Part shown: positions 53,582 through 62,777 of the stretch, one piece after another | Layout: every line of letters starts with the position of its first letter | How positions within the stretch are numbered: the first letter of the stretch is position 1 | Source: Martinezella rhizogenes | Lineage (GTDB): Bacteria > Pseudomonadota > Alphaproteobacteria > Rhizobiales > Rhizobiaceae | Length of the DNA: 64,000 nt | Assembly (NCBI RefSeq): GCF_000799715.1 | Contig: NZ_JUHG01000014.1 | Location: forward strand, 1-64,000 | Reading direction: 5' to 3' | Position numbers and translations under genes: made by a program | Notes under the pieces: model-generated | Told to the model about the DNA's origin: nothing | The model's database searches: none | Seen by the model: the letters and a program-made list of their open reading frames with translations, nothing else

Positions 53582-55375
53582 TTACTTGCGGGAATTGCCG
53601 GAAACGGCCGGCCGCTGAAGGTTGTTGAGGCGAGCGTAAAGGCCATTGTCGGCCTCCGCAAGCGTCTCGTGGTTGCCCTCTTCGATGACGCGTCCGTTCT
53701 GCATGACAATAATCTTCTCGGCCCGGACGACGGTCGACAGACGATGGGCGATGACGACGACCGTGCGGCCGCTCATGGCTTCGTCCAGCGCCTTCTGCAC
53801 GGCTGCTTCCGACTCGGTATCGAGCGCGGATGTCGCTTCGTCGAGGAGCAGGATCGGCGCGTTGCGCACCAGCGCACGGGCGATCGACAGGCGCTGCCGC
53901 TGGCCGCCGGACAGCGTCACGCCGTTTTCGCCAACCGGGGTATCGTAGCCCTGTGGCTGCGCCAGTATGAAATCGTGGGCGTAGGCGTGCCGGGCTGCTT
54001 CTTCGATGTCGGCATCGGTCGCTTCCAGACGGCCATACCGGATATTGTCGCGGATCGTGCCTTCGAAAAGGTAGGGCTGCTGCGAGACATAGGCGAGATG
54101 CTCGCGCAGCGACTGCTTGGTGACGTGGCTGATGTCCTGCCCGTCGATTAGGATGCTGCCGGCTTTTGGGTCGTAGAAGCGCGGAATGAGGTTGATGACG
54201 GTGGATTTGCCGGCGCCGGAGGGGCCGACGAGCGCCGTCGTCTGTCCACCTTCGGCAATGAAGCTCACGCCCGATAGAACGGTGTCGTCGCCATAGGCAA
54301 ACTGTACGTCGCGAAATTCGATACGGGCATCGGTGACGACCAGCGGCTTGGCGTCCGGCAGATCGCGCTGGCGCGGTTCCATGTCGAGCAGTTCGTAGAT
54401 CATCCGTGCGTTGACGACCGCACGTTCAAGCTGCGTCTGCAATTTGGCAAGGCGGCGGGCCGGATCATACGCCAAAAGCAGCGACACGATGAAGGAAAAC
54501 ACGGCGCCTGGCGGCACATTTTCATAAATCGAACGGTAGGCGGCATAGGCAAAAACGCCGGCGACGGCAAAGCCGGCAACCGTTTCGATCAGCGGGCCGT
54601 TACGCTCGGAAATGCGAACAATACGGTTTTGTCGATTCTCCGCTGCCGTAATCAGCTTATTGATCTTGCGGTCGAGTTCGGGCTCCATCGTGAAGGCCTT
54701 GACGATGGAAATGCCTTGAATGGTTTCCTGCATCGCGCCAAGCACGCGGCTGTTGAGAACGACCGCCTCGCGTGTGACGGCGCGCAGGCGCTTGGAGATG
54801 TGGCGCAGGGCCAGAAATACAGGTGGCGCAATGACGAAAAAGATAAGGCTGAGCAATGGGTCCTGATAGACCATGTTGCCGAGCAGAAAGACGAATGACA
54901 GAAAGTCGCGCGCCGTAGACGTGATGACGAGGTTCATTACATCGCGGATGCCGGAAACGTTCTGGCTGACCCGCGCGGCAACCTGAGCAGAGCGAGCTTC
55001 ACTGAAAAAACCGACTGACAGCGTCATCAGATGCGCATAGAGGCGCCGTTGATAACGGGCAATGATGTCATTGCCGATCTTGGACAGAATGACCGATTGA
55101 AAATAGCCGGCAAAACCACGCGCTATGAAAGCCGCAAATATAGCAAGACAAATCAGCCACATAACTTCGGCGCGGCGCTCGTAAAAAGCTCCGTCGACGA
55201 TCGGCCTCATAACAAAGGCCATCATCGCCGTGGATGCTGCGACGACAATGAGGCAAAAGATTGCGATCGAATAGCCCCAGATGTGATCACGGCCGTTTTC
55301 AGCTATAACGCGCTTCAGGACAACGGTAATGGCTTCGCTGTCGATATCGGTCTTTTTCGTGTTGGGCGATTTCAA
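53582..55375 (-). CDS. MsbA-type ABC exporter (fused membrane and ATPase domains)
   Basis: A 597-residue half-transporter. Six membrane helices span about residues 30-310, followed by an ATPase domain with Walker A GPSGAGKST, Q-loop SQQPYLFEGTIRDNI, signature LSGGQRQRLSIARAL, Walker B ILLLDEATSALD and the H-loop IAHRLSTV. It resembles the lipid A/multidrug exporter group, but the cargo is unknown. Start TTG 55375 has AGGAAG at the right distance; GTG 55420 would add 15 residues. The strongest homologues likely include rhizobial lipid and polysaccharide exporters. Confidence 0.9.
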   Translation of the reverse strand: MKSPNTKKTDIDSEAITVVLKRVIAENGRDHIWGYSIAIFCLIVVAASTAMMAFVMRPIVDGAFYERRAEVMWLICLAIFAAFIARGFAGYFQSVILSKIGNDIIARYQRRLYAHLMTLSVGFFSEARSAQVAARVSQNVSGIRDVMNLVITSTARDFLSFVFLLGNMVYQDPLLSLIFFVIAPPVFLALRHISKRLRAVTREAVVLNSRVLGAMQETIQGISIVKAFTMEPELDRKINKLITAAENRQNRIVRISERNGPLIETVAGFAVAGVFAYAAYRSIYENVPPGAVFSFIVSLLLAYDPARRLAKLQTQLERAVVNARMIYELLDMEPRQRDLPDAKPLVVTDARIEFRDVQFAYGDDTVLSGVSFIAEGGQTTALVGPSGAGKSTVINLIPRFYDPKAGSILIDGQDISHVTKQSLREHLAYVSQQPYLFEGTIRDNIRYGRLEATDADIEEAARHAYAHDFILAQPQGYDTPVGENGVTLSGGQRQRLSIARALVRNAPILLLDEATSALDTESEAAVQKALDEAMSGRTVVVIAHRLSTVVRAEKIIVMQNGRVIEEGNHETLAEADNGLYARLNNLQRPAVSGNSRK

Positions 55376-55601
55376 AAATCGGCTTCCTGTCTCAAACCAA
55401 GCGAGCCGCGTATGGCACACGCTTTCGCGGCTCTATTAAAGAGTTAGGACGGCTTTGGCTAGAGATGGCTTGCCGCGCTGGTTAAGAGGCAGGCCATGGA
55501 GCCAAGGTCAATACTATAAGGGAAGGGGCCACCTACAAAAAAGGGTGCCGTGCCGCCTCCCTTGTTTTGCGCCAAAAAGCCCGCCTGCCGCCCCGGCCGG
55601 G

Positions 55602-56624
55602 TCAACGCCGCCAGCGCCGTCCGTCCGTCGCCAGACCGAAGCTTGCCGGTATGCGGGCATAGGCCGTGAGACCCGAAAGTGCCGCGAGCGGATGGGTGAC
55701 GACATGCGTCGGGATCGATTTCAGCAGGGCTGTATGCGGTGCCTTGTCCTCGAAGGCGGCACGGAATTCCGGCCTTTGCAGCGCCGGCAGGATCTTTTGC
55801 GAGATGCCGCCGGTGATATAGACGCCGCCGCGCGCCATGAAGACCAGCGCGATATCGCCGGCGACGCGACCGAGATAGGTGACGAACAGCGTCAGGGTCT
55901 CTTCGGCCTGAACGTTGGTTTCAGCGAGCGCATGCGCCGTGATATCGGCCGGTTCCTTGAGGCTGGGCTCGATGCCGTCGGTCTTGCAGATCGCATGATA
56001 GAGGTTCCGCAGGCCGCGGCCGCAGAGGACCTGTTCGGCGGAAATGCGACCCTCGATCGTTTCCAGATGCGGCCAGATTTGCAGATCGCGCTCGCTGCGC
56101 GGTCCGAGATCGATATGGCCGCCTTCGCCCGGCACCGGAATCCAGGTATGCTGGGAGTGAACGAGGCCGGCGACGCCGAGGCCTGTGCCCGGGCCGAGCA
56201 CGGCGCGTGAAGCCACCATGCCTTCAGATGTCTCGCCGATGGTTGCGCGATGCTCTTCGGAAATACCGGCGATCGCCAGCGCTTGCGCCTCGAAATCATT
56301 GATGATCAGCACATCTTCCATGCCGAGATTGGCGATCATCGTCTTCGGGCGGATCACCCAGTCGCAATTGGTCAGCGGAATTTCGTCGCCCCTGACTGGA
56401 CCGGCCATGGCGAGGATCGCCGAGCGCGGCCGCACCGCCGACTTGGCGAGAGCTTCCTCGATCGCATCGTCGATCGTCTTGAAATTGGCGGTTTGCACAA
56501 TCGGAAAATGCACCGGCTCGGCATGGGCATCGACGACGATGGAGAAGCGGGCATTGGTTCCCCCGATATCGCCGATCAGGATCGGAAAGGGCAGGGGGGC
56601 ATCGCTGTGATTGAGCTCGGGCAT
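55602..56624 (-). CDS. glk: Glucokinase
   Basis: A 340-residue kinase of the bacterial glucokinase (Glk) family that feeds glucose 6-phosphate to the Entner-Doudoroff route. The phosphate-binding LIGDIGGTNARF is at the N terminus; INDFEAQALAI carries the catalytic Asp, GPGTGLGVAGL follows, and EGGHIDLGP matches the Zn-less Glk pattern. It is 32 bases after mgsA on the same strand. Confidence 0.95.
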   Translation of the reverse strand: MPELNHSDAPLPFPILIGDIGGTNARFSIVVDAHAEPVHFPIVQTANFKTIDDAIEEALAKSAVRPRSAILAMAGPVRGDEIPLTNCDWVIRPKTMIANLGMEDVLIINDFEAQALAIAGISEEHRATIGETSEGMVASRAVLGPGTGLGVAGLVHSQHTWIPVPGEGGHIDLGPRSERDLQIWPHLETIEGRISAEQVLCGRGLRNLYHAICKTDGIEPSLKEPADITAHALAETNVQAEETLTLFVTYLGRVAGDIALVFMARGGVYITGGISQKILPALQRPEFRAAFEDKAPHTALLKSIPTHVVTHPLAALSGLTAYARIPASFGLATDGRRWRR

Positions 56625-56656
56625 GGACAGGTCCGTGTCTGCCGCCTGAAGGCGGG

Positions 56657-57037
56657 TTAATGGTTCAGTGTTTTGATCAGGCGTTCTGCGGTGGCCTCGT
56701 TGAGGGCCATCGGAATGTCGTAGAGAACGGCAAGCCGAGTCAATGCCTTGACATCGACATCGTGCGGCATGGGGGTGAGCGGGTCGATGAAGAAGATGAG
56801 CATGTCGATATCGCCAGTAGCAATCATCGCGCCGATCTGCTGGTCGCCGCCGAGTGGGCCGCTCTTCAGGCGGGTGACCTTGAGATCGGGGCAGGCGTCA
56901 AGCACGCGGCCGCCGGTCGTGCCCGTGGCGACGATACGCCAATCGGCAAGGGCATCCTGGTTGCGGCGTGCAAACTCCGCCATCGCATCCTTCTTCTGAT
57001 CATGTGCGATCAGTGCGATGCATTTGCCGCCGGCCAT
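56657..57037 (-). CDS. mgsA: Methylglyoxal synthase
   Basis: A 126-residue enzyme making methylglyoxal from dihydroxyacetone phosphate, a relief valve when phosphorylated sugars build up. Motifs: IALIAHDQKKDAM at the N terminus, ATGTTGGRV, LKSGPLGGDQQIGAMI with the catalytic Asp region, and FFIDPLTPMPHDVDVKAL. It is shorter than the 152-residue E. coli enzyme but complete over the core. Pairing with glk suggests balanced control of glucose flux. Confidence 0.95.
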   Translation of the reverse strand: MAGGKCIALIAHDQKKDAMAEFARRNQDALADWRIVATGTTGGRVLDACPDLKVTRLKSGPLGGDQQIGAMIATGDIDMLIFFIDPLTPMPHDVDVKALTRLAVLYDIPMALNEATAERLIKTLNH

Positions 57038-57087
57038 GAAATTCCACTCCGTCTCGGATTTTTCAATCGATTTATCCGCCTTCTATA

Positions 57088-57122
57088 CCAAGAGGCCGGC
57101 CTTTGAAAGACCGGCCTCTTGG
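57088..57122 (-). terminator. Long palindrome between mepA and mgsA
   Basis: CCAAGAGGCCGG (57088-57099) pairs with CCGGCCTCTTGG (57111-57122), and the 11-base loop can pair further as CTTT/AAAG. It lies five bases after the mepA stop. There is no long T run, so it may stop transcription weakly or stabilise RNA ends. Confidence 0.65.
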
Positions 57123-57127
57123 TGCTG

Positions 57128-58174
57128 TCACTGTTGCGGAATGCTGCCGGGTGGCGTGATGCCAGTGCCAGTGCTGGAAACTGGCAGCGTGCCAGTCGCG
57201 GTCGCCGGTGCAGCCGCCTTGGTCCCATAGGTGGCGGCGCGGGCCGAGGCAACCGAGGGCGCGTCCAGCACGGCCTGGCAAGCCTTGGGCAGATCGGACA
57301 CCATGACCTCGCGGGGCTTTACCGGCGGCTTGGTGCTGGGTTTCGGCTTGGCCCAGGGTTCGGGGCCGAGCCACCAGGCGAGCGTCTTGTCGCAGCCGTC
57401 GCCGGCGGCAACCGGCGCCTGCGGCGTGCAGCCGACCGAGCCCGCCGGGCAGCTCAAGCGGATATGGAAATGCGAATCGTGACCATATTCCGGACGCAGC
57501 TTGCCAAGATTGGTACGGTCGCCGGTCCAGCTGTCGCACATTTTCTTCTTGATGGCCGGATTGACGAAGATGCGCTGCACTTCGGGATAGCTGGCGGCGC
57601 GCATCAGGAGGCGGGCATGCGCCGGTGTCCAGACCCTGTCGTTGATGGTCAGGAACTTGTCCTTCGCCAGCATCGAGGTGAAAGGCAGGCTTTCGCGCTC
57701 GGCCGCCGTCAGCGTCCGCGATGGCATCGGCGTCAGCCAGACGTCGGCGTCGAGCCCGATCTGATGCGAGGCATGGCCGTTGAACATCGGCCCGCCGCGC
57801 GGCTGCGCCATATCGCCGACGAGCAAGCCCGGCCAGCCGTCATTTTTCGCCGCGTCGCGCGACAGGCGTTCCAGCAGCCCGACCATCTCCGGCCGGCCCC
57901 AGCGCCGGTTGCGCGACGGGCGCATCGCCTGCCAGGTCGGCCCATCGGCCGGTAGCGCCACGGCGCCGGAGAGGCAACCCTTGGCATAAAAGCCGATCGA
58001 TTGCGGCGGCCCTCCCGTCGGCAGCGTCACCGCGCCGAAGATCGCCTTGGCGCTTCCGGGCGTCGGACCAGCCTGCTGGGCCAATGCGTCGCCGGCGACG
58101 AGGCCCGCGCCGATCGTGGTGGCGAGGGCAAGTTTGCTGACGGTATTGAAGGTTCGAACCAGGAGGGAAATCAT
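57128..58174 (-). CDS. mepA: Penicillin-insensitive murein endopeptidase
   Basis: A 348-residue periplasmic zinc endopeptidase (M74) that cuts D-alanyl-diaminopimelate crosslinks in peptidoglycan. A signal peptide of about 32 residues ends near DALAQQ. Metal-site motifs are GHASHQIGLDADVW and HDSHFHIRLSCP, and several Cys pairs probably form disulphides. The last 70 residues are low-complexity, rich in Pro, Ala, Thr and Lys, and longer than in E. coli MepA. Confidence 0.94.
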   Translation of the reverse strand: MISLLVRTFNTVSKLALATTIGAGLVAGDALAQQAGPTPGSAKAIFGAVTLPTGGPPQSIGFYAKGCLSGAVALPADGPTWQAMRPSRNRRWGRPEMVGLLERLSRDAAKNDGWPGLLVGDMAQPRGGPMFNGHASHQIGLDADVWLTPMPSRTLTAAERESLPFTSMLAKDKFLTINDRVWTPAHARLLMRAASYPEVQRIFVNPAIKKKMCDSWTGDRTNLGKLRPEYGHDSHFHIRLSCPAGSVGCTPQAPVAAGDGCDKTLAWWLGPEPWAKPKPSTKPPVKPREVMVSDLPKACQAVLDAPSVASARAATYGTKAAAPATATGTLPVSSTGTGITPPGSIPQQ

Positions 58175-58318
58175 ATGGTTCCTTGCGAGGCTGCCGGCAT
58201 TGGCCGAAGTGATTTGCGCGGAAATCTACCTTGAAAAGCGATTTTGGTGAATCCGTGTTTTATCGCTCAAGACCAATGGGCTGTCGCATATTGCCTGCCT
58301 GGACTGCTAACTCCATGA

Positions 58319-58888
58319 TCAGCCTGCCAGAATATCCGCGGTCTTGCGGATACGCGACAGCCGTGGCAGCACTTTCGTGCAGGCGAAAACCTGCATCTCC
58401 TCGGAGAAAGTCGTCACCGCATCCTCGGCGACGATGACGGCATAATTGGCCGCATAGGCATCGCGAACGGTCGACTCGACACCGAAATTGGTGGCGACAC
58501 CGGTGATGATCACGGTTTTGATGTCACGGCGGCGTAGTTGCAGGTCAAGTTCGGTGCCGTAAAAGGCGCTCCAGTGGCGCTTGACGATGGCGACATCGGG
58601 TGTCAGCGCGGCGATCTCGGCGGGGGGTGCCATTGCCGCCGCCGGCAAACCTCCCTCTGGAAAGCTGAAGGTTTCGTCGACGGGCTGGTTGACAGCGTCG
58701 GCATAGTCTGCGGAAAATCCAACCGTCACAAAGACTATGGTTCCGCCGTCGGCTTTCAATTTTCGGGCGATGGCGGCCGTATTCTCGACGATCTGCTGCG
58801 CAGAGTGGGGTGCCAGCGGTCGGTTGAGAACCAGACCCTGCAGATCGATGGAGATAAGCGCGGTGGTTTGGGGATCGTAAAGAGGCAT
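58319..58888 (-). CDS. Isochorismatase-like hydrolase lacking the catalytic Cys
   Basis: A 189-residue protein of the cysteine hydrolase/isochorismatase superfamily. The Asp (ALISIDLQG) and Lys (VKRHWSAF) of the triad are present, but the site that reads VATxxCVxxTxRDA in amidases is VATNFGVESTVRDA, so the nucleophilic Cys is Gly. True isochorismatases such as EntB also lack this Cys, so it may act on an ether or be a non-amidase. ATG 58888 follows GGAG; the longer frame crosses the operators. It is divergent from tetR. Confidence 0.85.
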   Translation of the reverse strand: MPLYDPQTTALISIDLQGLVLNRPLAPHSAQQIVENTAAIARKLKADGGTIVFVTVGFSADYADAVNQPVDETFSFPEGGLPAAAMAPPAEIAALTPDVAIVKRHWSAFYGTELDLQLRRRDIKTVIITGVATNFGVESTVRDAYAANYAVIVAEDAVTTFSEEMQVFACTKVLPRLSRIRKTADILAG

Positions 58889-58904
58889 CAAGGGGCTCCG
58901 GGGA

Positions 58905-58950
58905 AAATATGAGGGTATCCTCACAATGACAAATATGAGGGAATCCTCGC
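58905..58950. promoter_or_regulatory. Tandem TetR operators between the hydrolase and tetR
   Basis: Two 20-base copies, 58905-58924 and 58931-58950, agree at 18 of 20 positions and share ATATGAGGG followed by ATCCTC. Each has a dyad: TGAGG-N4-CCTCA in the first, GAGG-N4-CCTC in the second. The second lies inside the first codons of tetR as annotated. Confidence 0.7.
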
Positions 58951-59561
58951 AAAAATCAAGCGCGGAGCCGCAGACGCGTGTTCCAAAGCGCCGACGGGGT
59001 CATGATCGTGTTGCCATACTCTTGGAAGCGGCCGCGAGAATCTTTTCCCGCAAAGGCTACGACGCCGCGACGATGACGGAGATCGCCGCGGAGGCGCGCT
59101 CGTCGATCGGTTCGCTCTATCAATTCTTTCCGACCAAGCCACTGCTTGCCGAAGCGCTGCATATCGATCGGCTGGAGCGGTTGAAGGCGGTGTTTCAGGA
59201 CATTGCAGAAAAGAGCGACGGCCTTTCGGCGGCCGATAGCGGCGAGGCGATCTTCGACAGGCTTGGCGCCTTCATCGAGACGTTTCCGGAGTTTCCGGTG
59301 CTTGCCGCCCGCCGCGATGTTCCAAAGGACCGCAAGATGCGGTCACGGACGGAGATGAAAGAGCTGATTTCGTCCATCCTGCGACACGCGGAACCGCCGG
59401 TCACGGACGACATCGCCTTGATGTCGGCGATCATTCTCGAATTGCTGCGCATCGCCGTCGTCGTCGCCAACGAGCCGGAAGCGGCCGAGGACCGACGTCT
59501 TGTCCGCGAATTGCGCCTGATGCTGCGCAAGCGCCTGGAGGAAGCCACGGCAAAAGCCTGA
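58926..59561 (+). CDS. TetR-family transcriptional regulator
   Basis: A 211-residue repressor-type protein with the N-terminal helix-turn-helix ILLEAAARIFSRKGYDAATMTEIAAEARSSIGSLYQFFPTKPLLAEAL, a very typical TetR DNA-binding domain, and a variable ligand-binding helical domain. It is divergent from the isochorismatase-like gene, which is the likely target, and its own start overlaps an operator copy. ATG 58935 is an alternative start. No strong ribosome site is visible upstream of either, and the effector is unknown. Confidence 0.9.
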   Translation: MTNMRESSQKSSAEPQTRVPKRRRGHDRVAILLEAAARIFSRKGYDAATMTEIAAEARSSIGSLYQFFPTKPLLAEALHIDRLERLKAVFQDIAEKSDGLSAADSGEAIFDRLGAFIETFPEFPVLAARRDVPKDRKMRSRTEMKELISSILRHAEPPVTDDIALMSAIILELLRIAVVVANEPEAAEDRRLVRELRLMLRKRLEEATAKA

Positions 59562-59671
59562 TTCCATGGGATGCCGATCGCGCGAATCGCGAAGAGATGA
59601 GCAATTCCGTCCTGTTTTTTGCCCTCATTTGCCTTATGCTTGATTCCATTCAAATCATCGGGAGATCATGA

Positions 59672-61510
59672 ATGGCGTTGTCGCGGTTGAAAGCGGGCTT
59701 GGTTGTTTCTCTTTTCTGCCTGCTGGCCTTGCCGGCCCCATCCAGCGCCGATGAGCCGCAATTCCACATCGGCACCGCCATTCTCGGCGACCTGAAATAC
59801 CCGCCCGGCTTCAAGCATTTCGATTACGTCAATCCGGATGCGCCGAAGGGCGGCGAGTTGAAGCAGTCGAGCAGCGGCACGTTCGATACGCTCAATCCGG
59901 TCTTGTTCAAGGGCAATCCCGCCGACGGAATAGAGCTGGTCTACGATACGCTGCTAAAGAAGGCGGATGACGAGGCCAATTCTTCCTACGGTCTGCTTGC
60001 CGAGGGCGTTTCCTATCCCGATGACGTTTCGAGCGCCACCTTCCGGCTGCGCGCCGAGGCGAAGTGGGCCGATGGCACGCCGGTAACACCCGAGGACGTC
60101 ATCTTCAGCTTCGAGAAATTCAAGGAGCTCAATCCGCAGACGGCCAGCTATTACGGGCATGTCGTGAGCGCCGAAAAGACCGGCGAGCGCGACGTCACCT
60201 TCCGTTTCGATGAAAAGGGCAACCGTGAGATGCCCTCGATCCTGGGCCAGCTTACCATCGTGCCGAAACATTGGTGGGAAGCAAAAGGCCCCGACGGCAA
60301 GCCGCGCGACATTGCACGCACGACGCTTGAGCCGGTCATGGGGTCCGGTCCCTACAGGATTGCGTCCTTCCAGCCGGGTGCTTCGATCCGCTACGAACTG
60401 CGCGACGATTATTGGGGCAAGACCCTGCCGGTCAACGTTGGCGAGAACAATTTCGGCGCGATAAACTATGTCTATTTTTCCGATTACGACGTCGCGTTCG
60501 AGGCTTTCCGAAGCGGTGTCATTGATTACTGGCAGGATAATTCGACAAGCCATTGGGTGACCGGCTATGATTTCCCAGCCGCCAAGGACGGCCGCATCAA
60601 GCGGGACGAATTGCCCAACACGCTGCGCTCGGTCGGTATCATGCAGGCCCTGGTTCCCAACATGCGCCGCGCACAGTTCAAGGACCAGCGCGTGCGTGAG
60701 GCACTGAACTATGTTTACGATTTCGAGGAACTGAACCGAACCCTTTCCTTCGGGAAGCTGACGCGTGTCGACAGCTTCTTTTTCGGTACGAAATTCGCCT
60801 CCTCGGGCCTTCCGCAAGGGGAGGAACTGAATGTTCTGAATAGCGTCAAGGACAAGGTTCCCGCGGAGGTCTTTACCGCACCCTATGCCAATCCCGTCGG
60901 TGGCGATCCGCAGAAGGCGCGCGACAATCTTCGCAAGGCCGTCGCCTTGTTCAAGGAGGCGGGCTGGATTCTCAAGGGCAATCAAATGGTGAACGCGCAG
61001 ACCGGCCAGCCGTTTTCACTGGAACTCCTGCTGAACAATCCGTCGCTGGAAAGATCGGTGCTGCCCTACATGCAGAGCCTGCGTCGCATCGGCATCGATG
61101 CCAGCGTCAGGACGGTCGATCCGTCGCAGTATATCAACCGTATTCGCAGCTTCGACTATGACATGATCTGGGTCGTCTGGGCGCAGACGCTGAACCCCGG
61201 CAACGAGCAGGCCGATTTCTGGGGCTCCGCTTCGGCCGGCCGCCAAGGGTCCCGCAACTATGCTGGGATAGCCGATCCGGGCATCGATGCTCTCATCCAG
61301 AAGGTGATCTTCGCAAAGGACGTACCGGAAAAGGAAGCGACGGTCAGGGCGCTCGACCGTGTGCTGCTCTCTCACCACTATGTCCTGCCGACCTTCTACG
61401 GAACCACCACCAGAATCGCCTATTGGGATAAATTCGACCATCCGTCGGCACTGCCCTATTACTCCATCGGTTTCCCCGATCTCTGGTGGTCGAAAAGCGC
61501 CGCAAAATGA
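59672..61510 (+). CDS. yejA: Peptide ABC importer binding protein YejA
   Basis: A 612-residue periplasmic protein of solute-binding family 5, with a signal peptide of about 26 residues ending near SSADEP. The long length and segments such as YPPGFKHFDYVNPDAPKGGELKQSSSGTFDTLNP match YejA. Its partners YejB, YejE and YejF follow. In E. coli this importer takes up oligopeptides and the antibiotic microcin C. GGGAG lies seven bases before the ATG. Confidence 0.94.
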   Translation: MALSRLKAGLVVSLFCLLALPAPSSADEPQFHIGTAILGDLKYPPGFKHFDYVNPDAPKGGELKQSSSGTFDTLNPVLFKGNPADGIELVYDTLLKKADDEANSSYGLLAEGVSYPDDVSSATFRLRAEAKWADGTPVTPEDVIFSFEKFKELNPQTASYYGHVVSAEKTGERDVTFRFDEKGNREMPSILGQLTIVPKHWWEAKGPDGKPRDIARTTLEPVMGSGPYRIASFQPGASIRYELRDDYWGKTLPVNVGENNFGAINYVYFSDYDVAFEAFRSGVIDYWQDNSTSHWVTGYDFPAAKDGRIKRDELPNTLRSVGIMQALVPNMRRAQFKDQRVREALNYVYDFEELNRTLSFGKLTRVDSFFFGTKFASSGLPQGEELNVLNSVKDKVPAEVFTAPYANPVGGDPQKARDNLRKAVALFKEAGWILKGNQMVNAQTGQPFSLELLLNNPSLERSVLPYMQSLRRIGIDASVRTVDPSQYINRIRSFDYDMIWVVWAQTLNPGNEQADFWGSASAGRQGSRNYAGIADPGIDALIQKVIFAKDVPEKEATVRALDRVLLSHHYVLPTFYGTTTRIAYWDKFDHPSALPYYSIGFPDLWWSKSAAK

Positions 61511-61685
61511 GCGGCTCTTGCAATGGCGGGCGGGCTGGGCTCCAAATGCGCCACGCCGATTCGGCGGTTTTGGGTTGAAATGAATGACTGCGCCGGGCTT
61601 TACGCGGCGGAAGGGAAAGTGAATTGAACGACGGATGGATGAAGGCCAGGGCAGGCATGTTCCTCGATGAGGGAGTGACGGGCTG

Positions 61686-62777
61686 ATGGGTGCCTATATC
61701 CTCAGGCGTCTGCTGCTGATGATCCCGACCATCGTCGGTATCATGGCGATCTCCTTCACCATCGTGCAGTTTGCGCCGGGCGGCCCCGTCGAGCAGATGA
61801 TCGCACAATTGACCGGCCAGGCCGACAATGCCAACGGCCGTCTCTCCGGCGGTGGAGACATGCTCGGCCAGCAGGGGGGCGATGATAGCAGCTCGAAATA
61901 TCGCGGCGCCCAGGGGCTCGATCCGGAGCTGATCGCCAAGCTCGACAAGCAATTCGGCTTCGACAAGCCGCCGCTGGAGCGCTTCGGGCAGATGATGTGG
62001 AACTATATCCGCTTCGATTTCGGCGAGAGCTTTTTCCGCAATACCTCGGTGATCGATCTCATCGGGCAGAAGCTGCCGGTGTCGATCTCGCTCGGTATCT
62101 GGATCCTGATCTTCTCCTACGCCATCTCGATCCCGCTCGGCATCCGCAAGGCGATCCAGGACGGATCGACCTTCGATGTCTGGACCTCCGGCGTCATCAT
62201 CGTCGGCTATGCGGTCCCAAGCTTCCTGTTCGGCATCATGCTGATCGTGCTCTTCGCCGGCGGCTCCTTCTTCGACTGGTTTCCGCTGCGCGGCCTCGTG
62301 TCGGATAATTTCGCCGATCTCAACTGGTGGCAGAAGATCCTCGATTACCTCTGGCATCTCGTCCTGCCGCTGATCTCGCTGTCGCTTGCTGCTTTCGCCA
62401 CCACGACGCTGCTCACCAAGAATTCCTTCATCGAGGAAATCAAGAAGCAATATGTCATCACCGCTCGCGCCAAGGGCCTGAGCGAGCGGCGGGTGCTCTA
62501 CGGCCACGTCTTTCGCAACGCCATGCTCATTGTCATCGCCGGCTTTCCCGGCGCCTTCATTTCCGCTTTCTTCACCGGTTCGCTGCTGATCGAGAACATC
62601 TTCTCGCTCGATGGCCTCGGCCGCTTAAGCTATCTCTCCGTCGTCCAGCGCGACTATCCGATCGTCTTCGCGACGCTCTTCATTTTCTCGCTGCTCGGCC
62701 TGTTCGTCAGCCTGATCTCGGACCTGATCTACACCTGGATCGACCCGCGCATCGATTTCGAGCGGAGGGACGTTTGA
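61686..62777 (+). CDS. yejB: Peptide ABC importer permease YejB
   Basis: A 363-residue inner-membrane subunit of the DppB/OppB family, beginning YILRRLLLMIPTIVGIMAISF and containing the EAA-type loop YVITARAKGLSERRVLYGHVFRNAM. A hydrophilic Gly/Asp-rich insert follows helix 1, as is typical of YejB. The stop overlaps the yejE start. The 175-base gap from yejA holds no supported gene. Confidence 0.94.
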   Translation: MGAYILRRLLLMIPTIVGIMAISFTIVQFAPGGPVEQMIAQLTGQADNANGRLSGGGDMLGQQGGDDSSSKYRGAQGLDPELIAKLDKQFGFDKPPLERFGQMMWNYIRFDFGESFFRNTSVIDLIGQKLPVSISLGIWILIFSYAISIPLGIRKAIQDGSTFDVWTSGVIIVGYAVPSFLFGIMLIVLFAGGSFFDWFPLRGLVSDNFADLNWWQKILDYLWHLVLPLISLSLAAFATTTLLTKNSFIEEIKKQYVITARAKGLSERRVLYGHVFRNAMLIVIAGFPGAFISAFFTGSLLIENIFSLDGLGRLSYLSVVQRDYPIVFATLFIFSLLGLFVSLISDLIYTWIDPRIDFERRDV

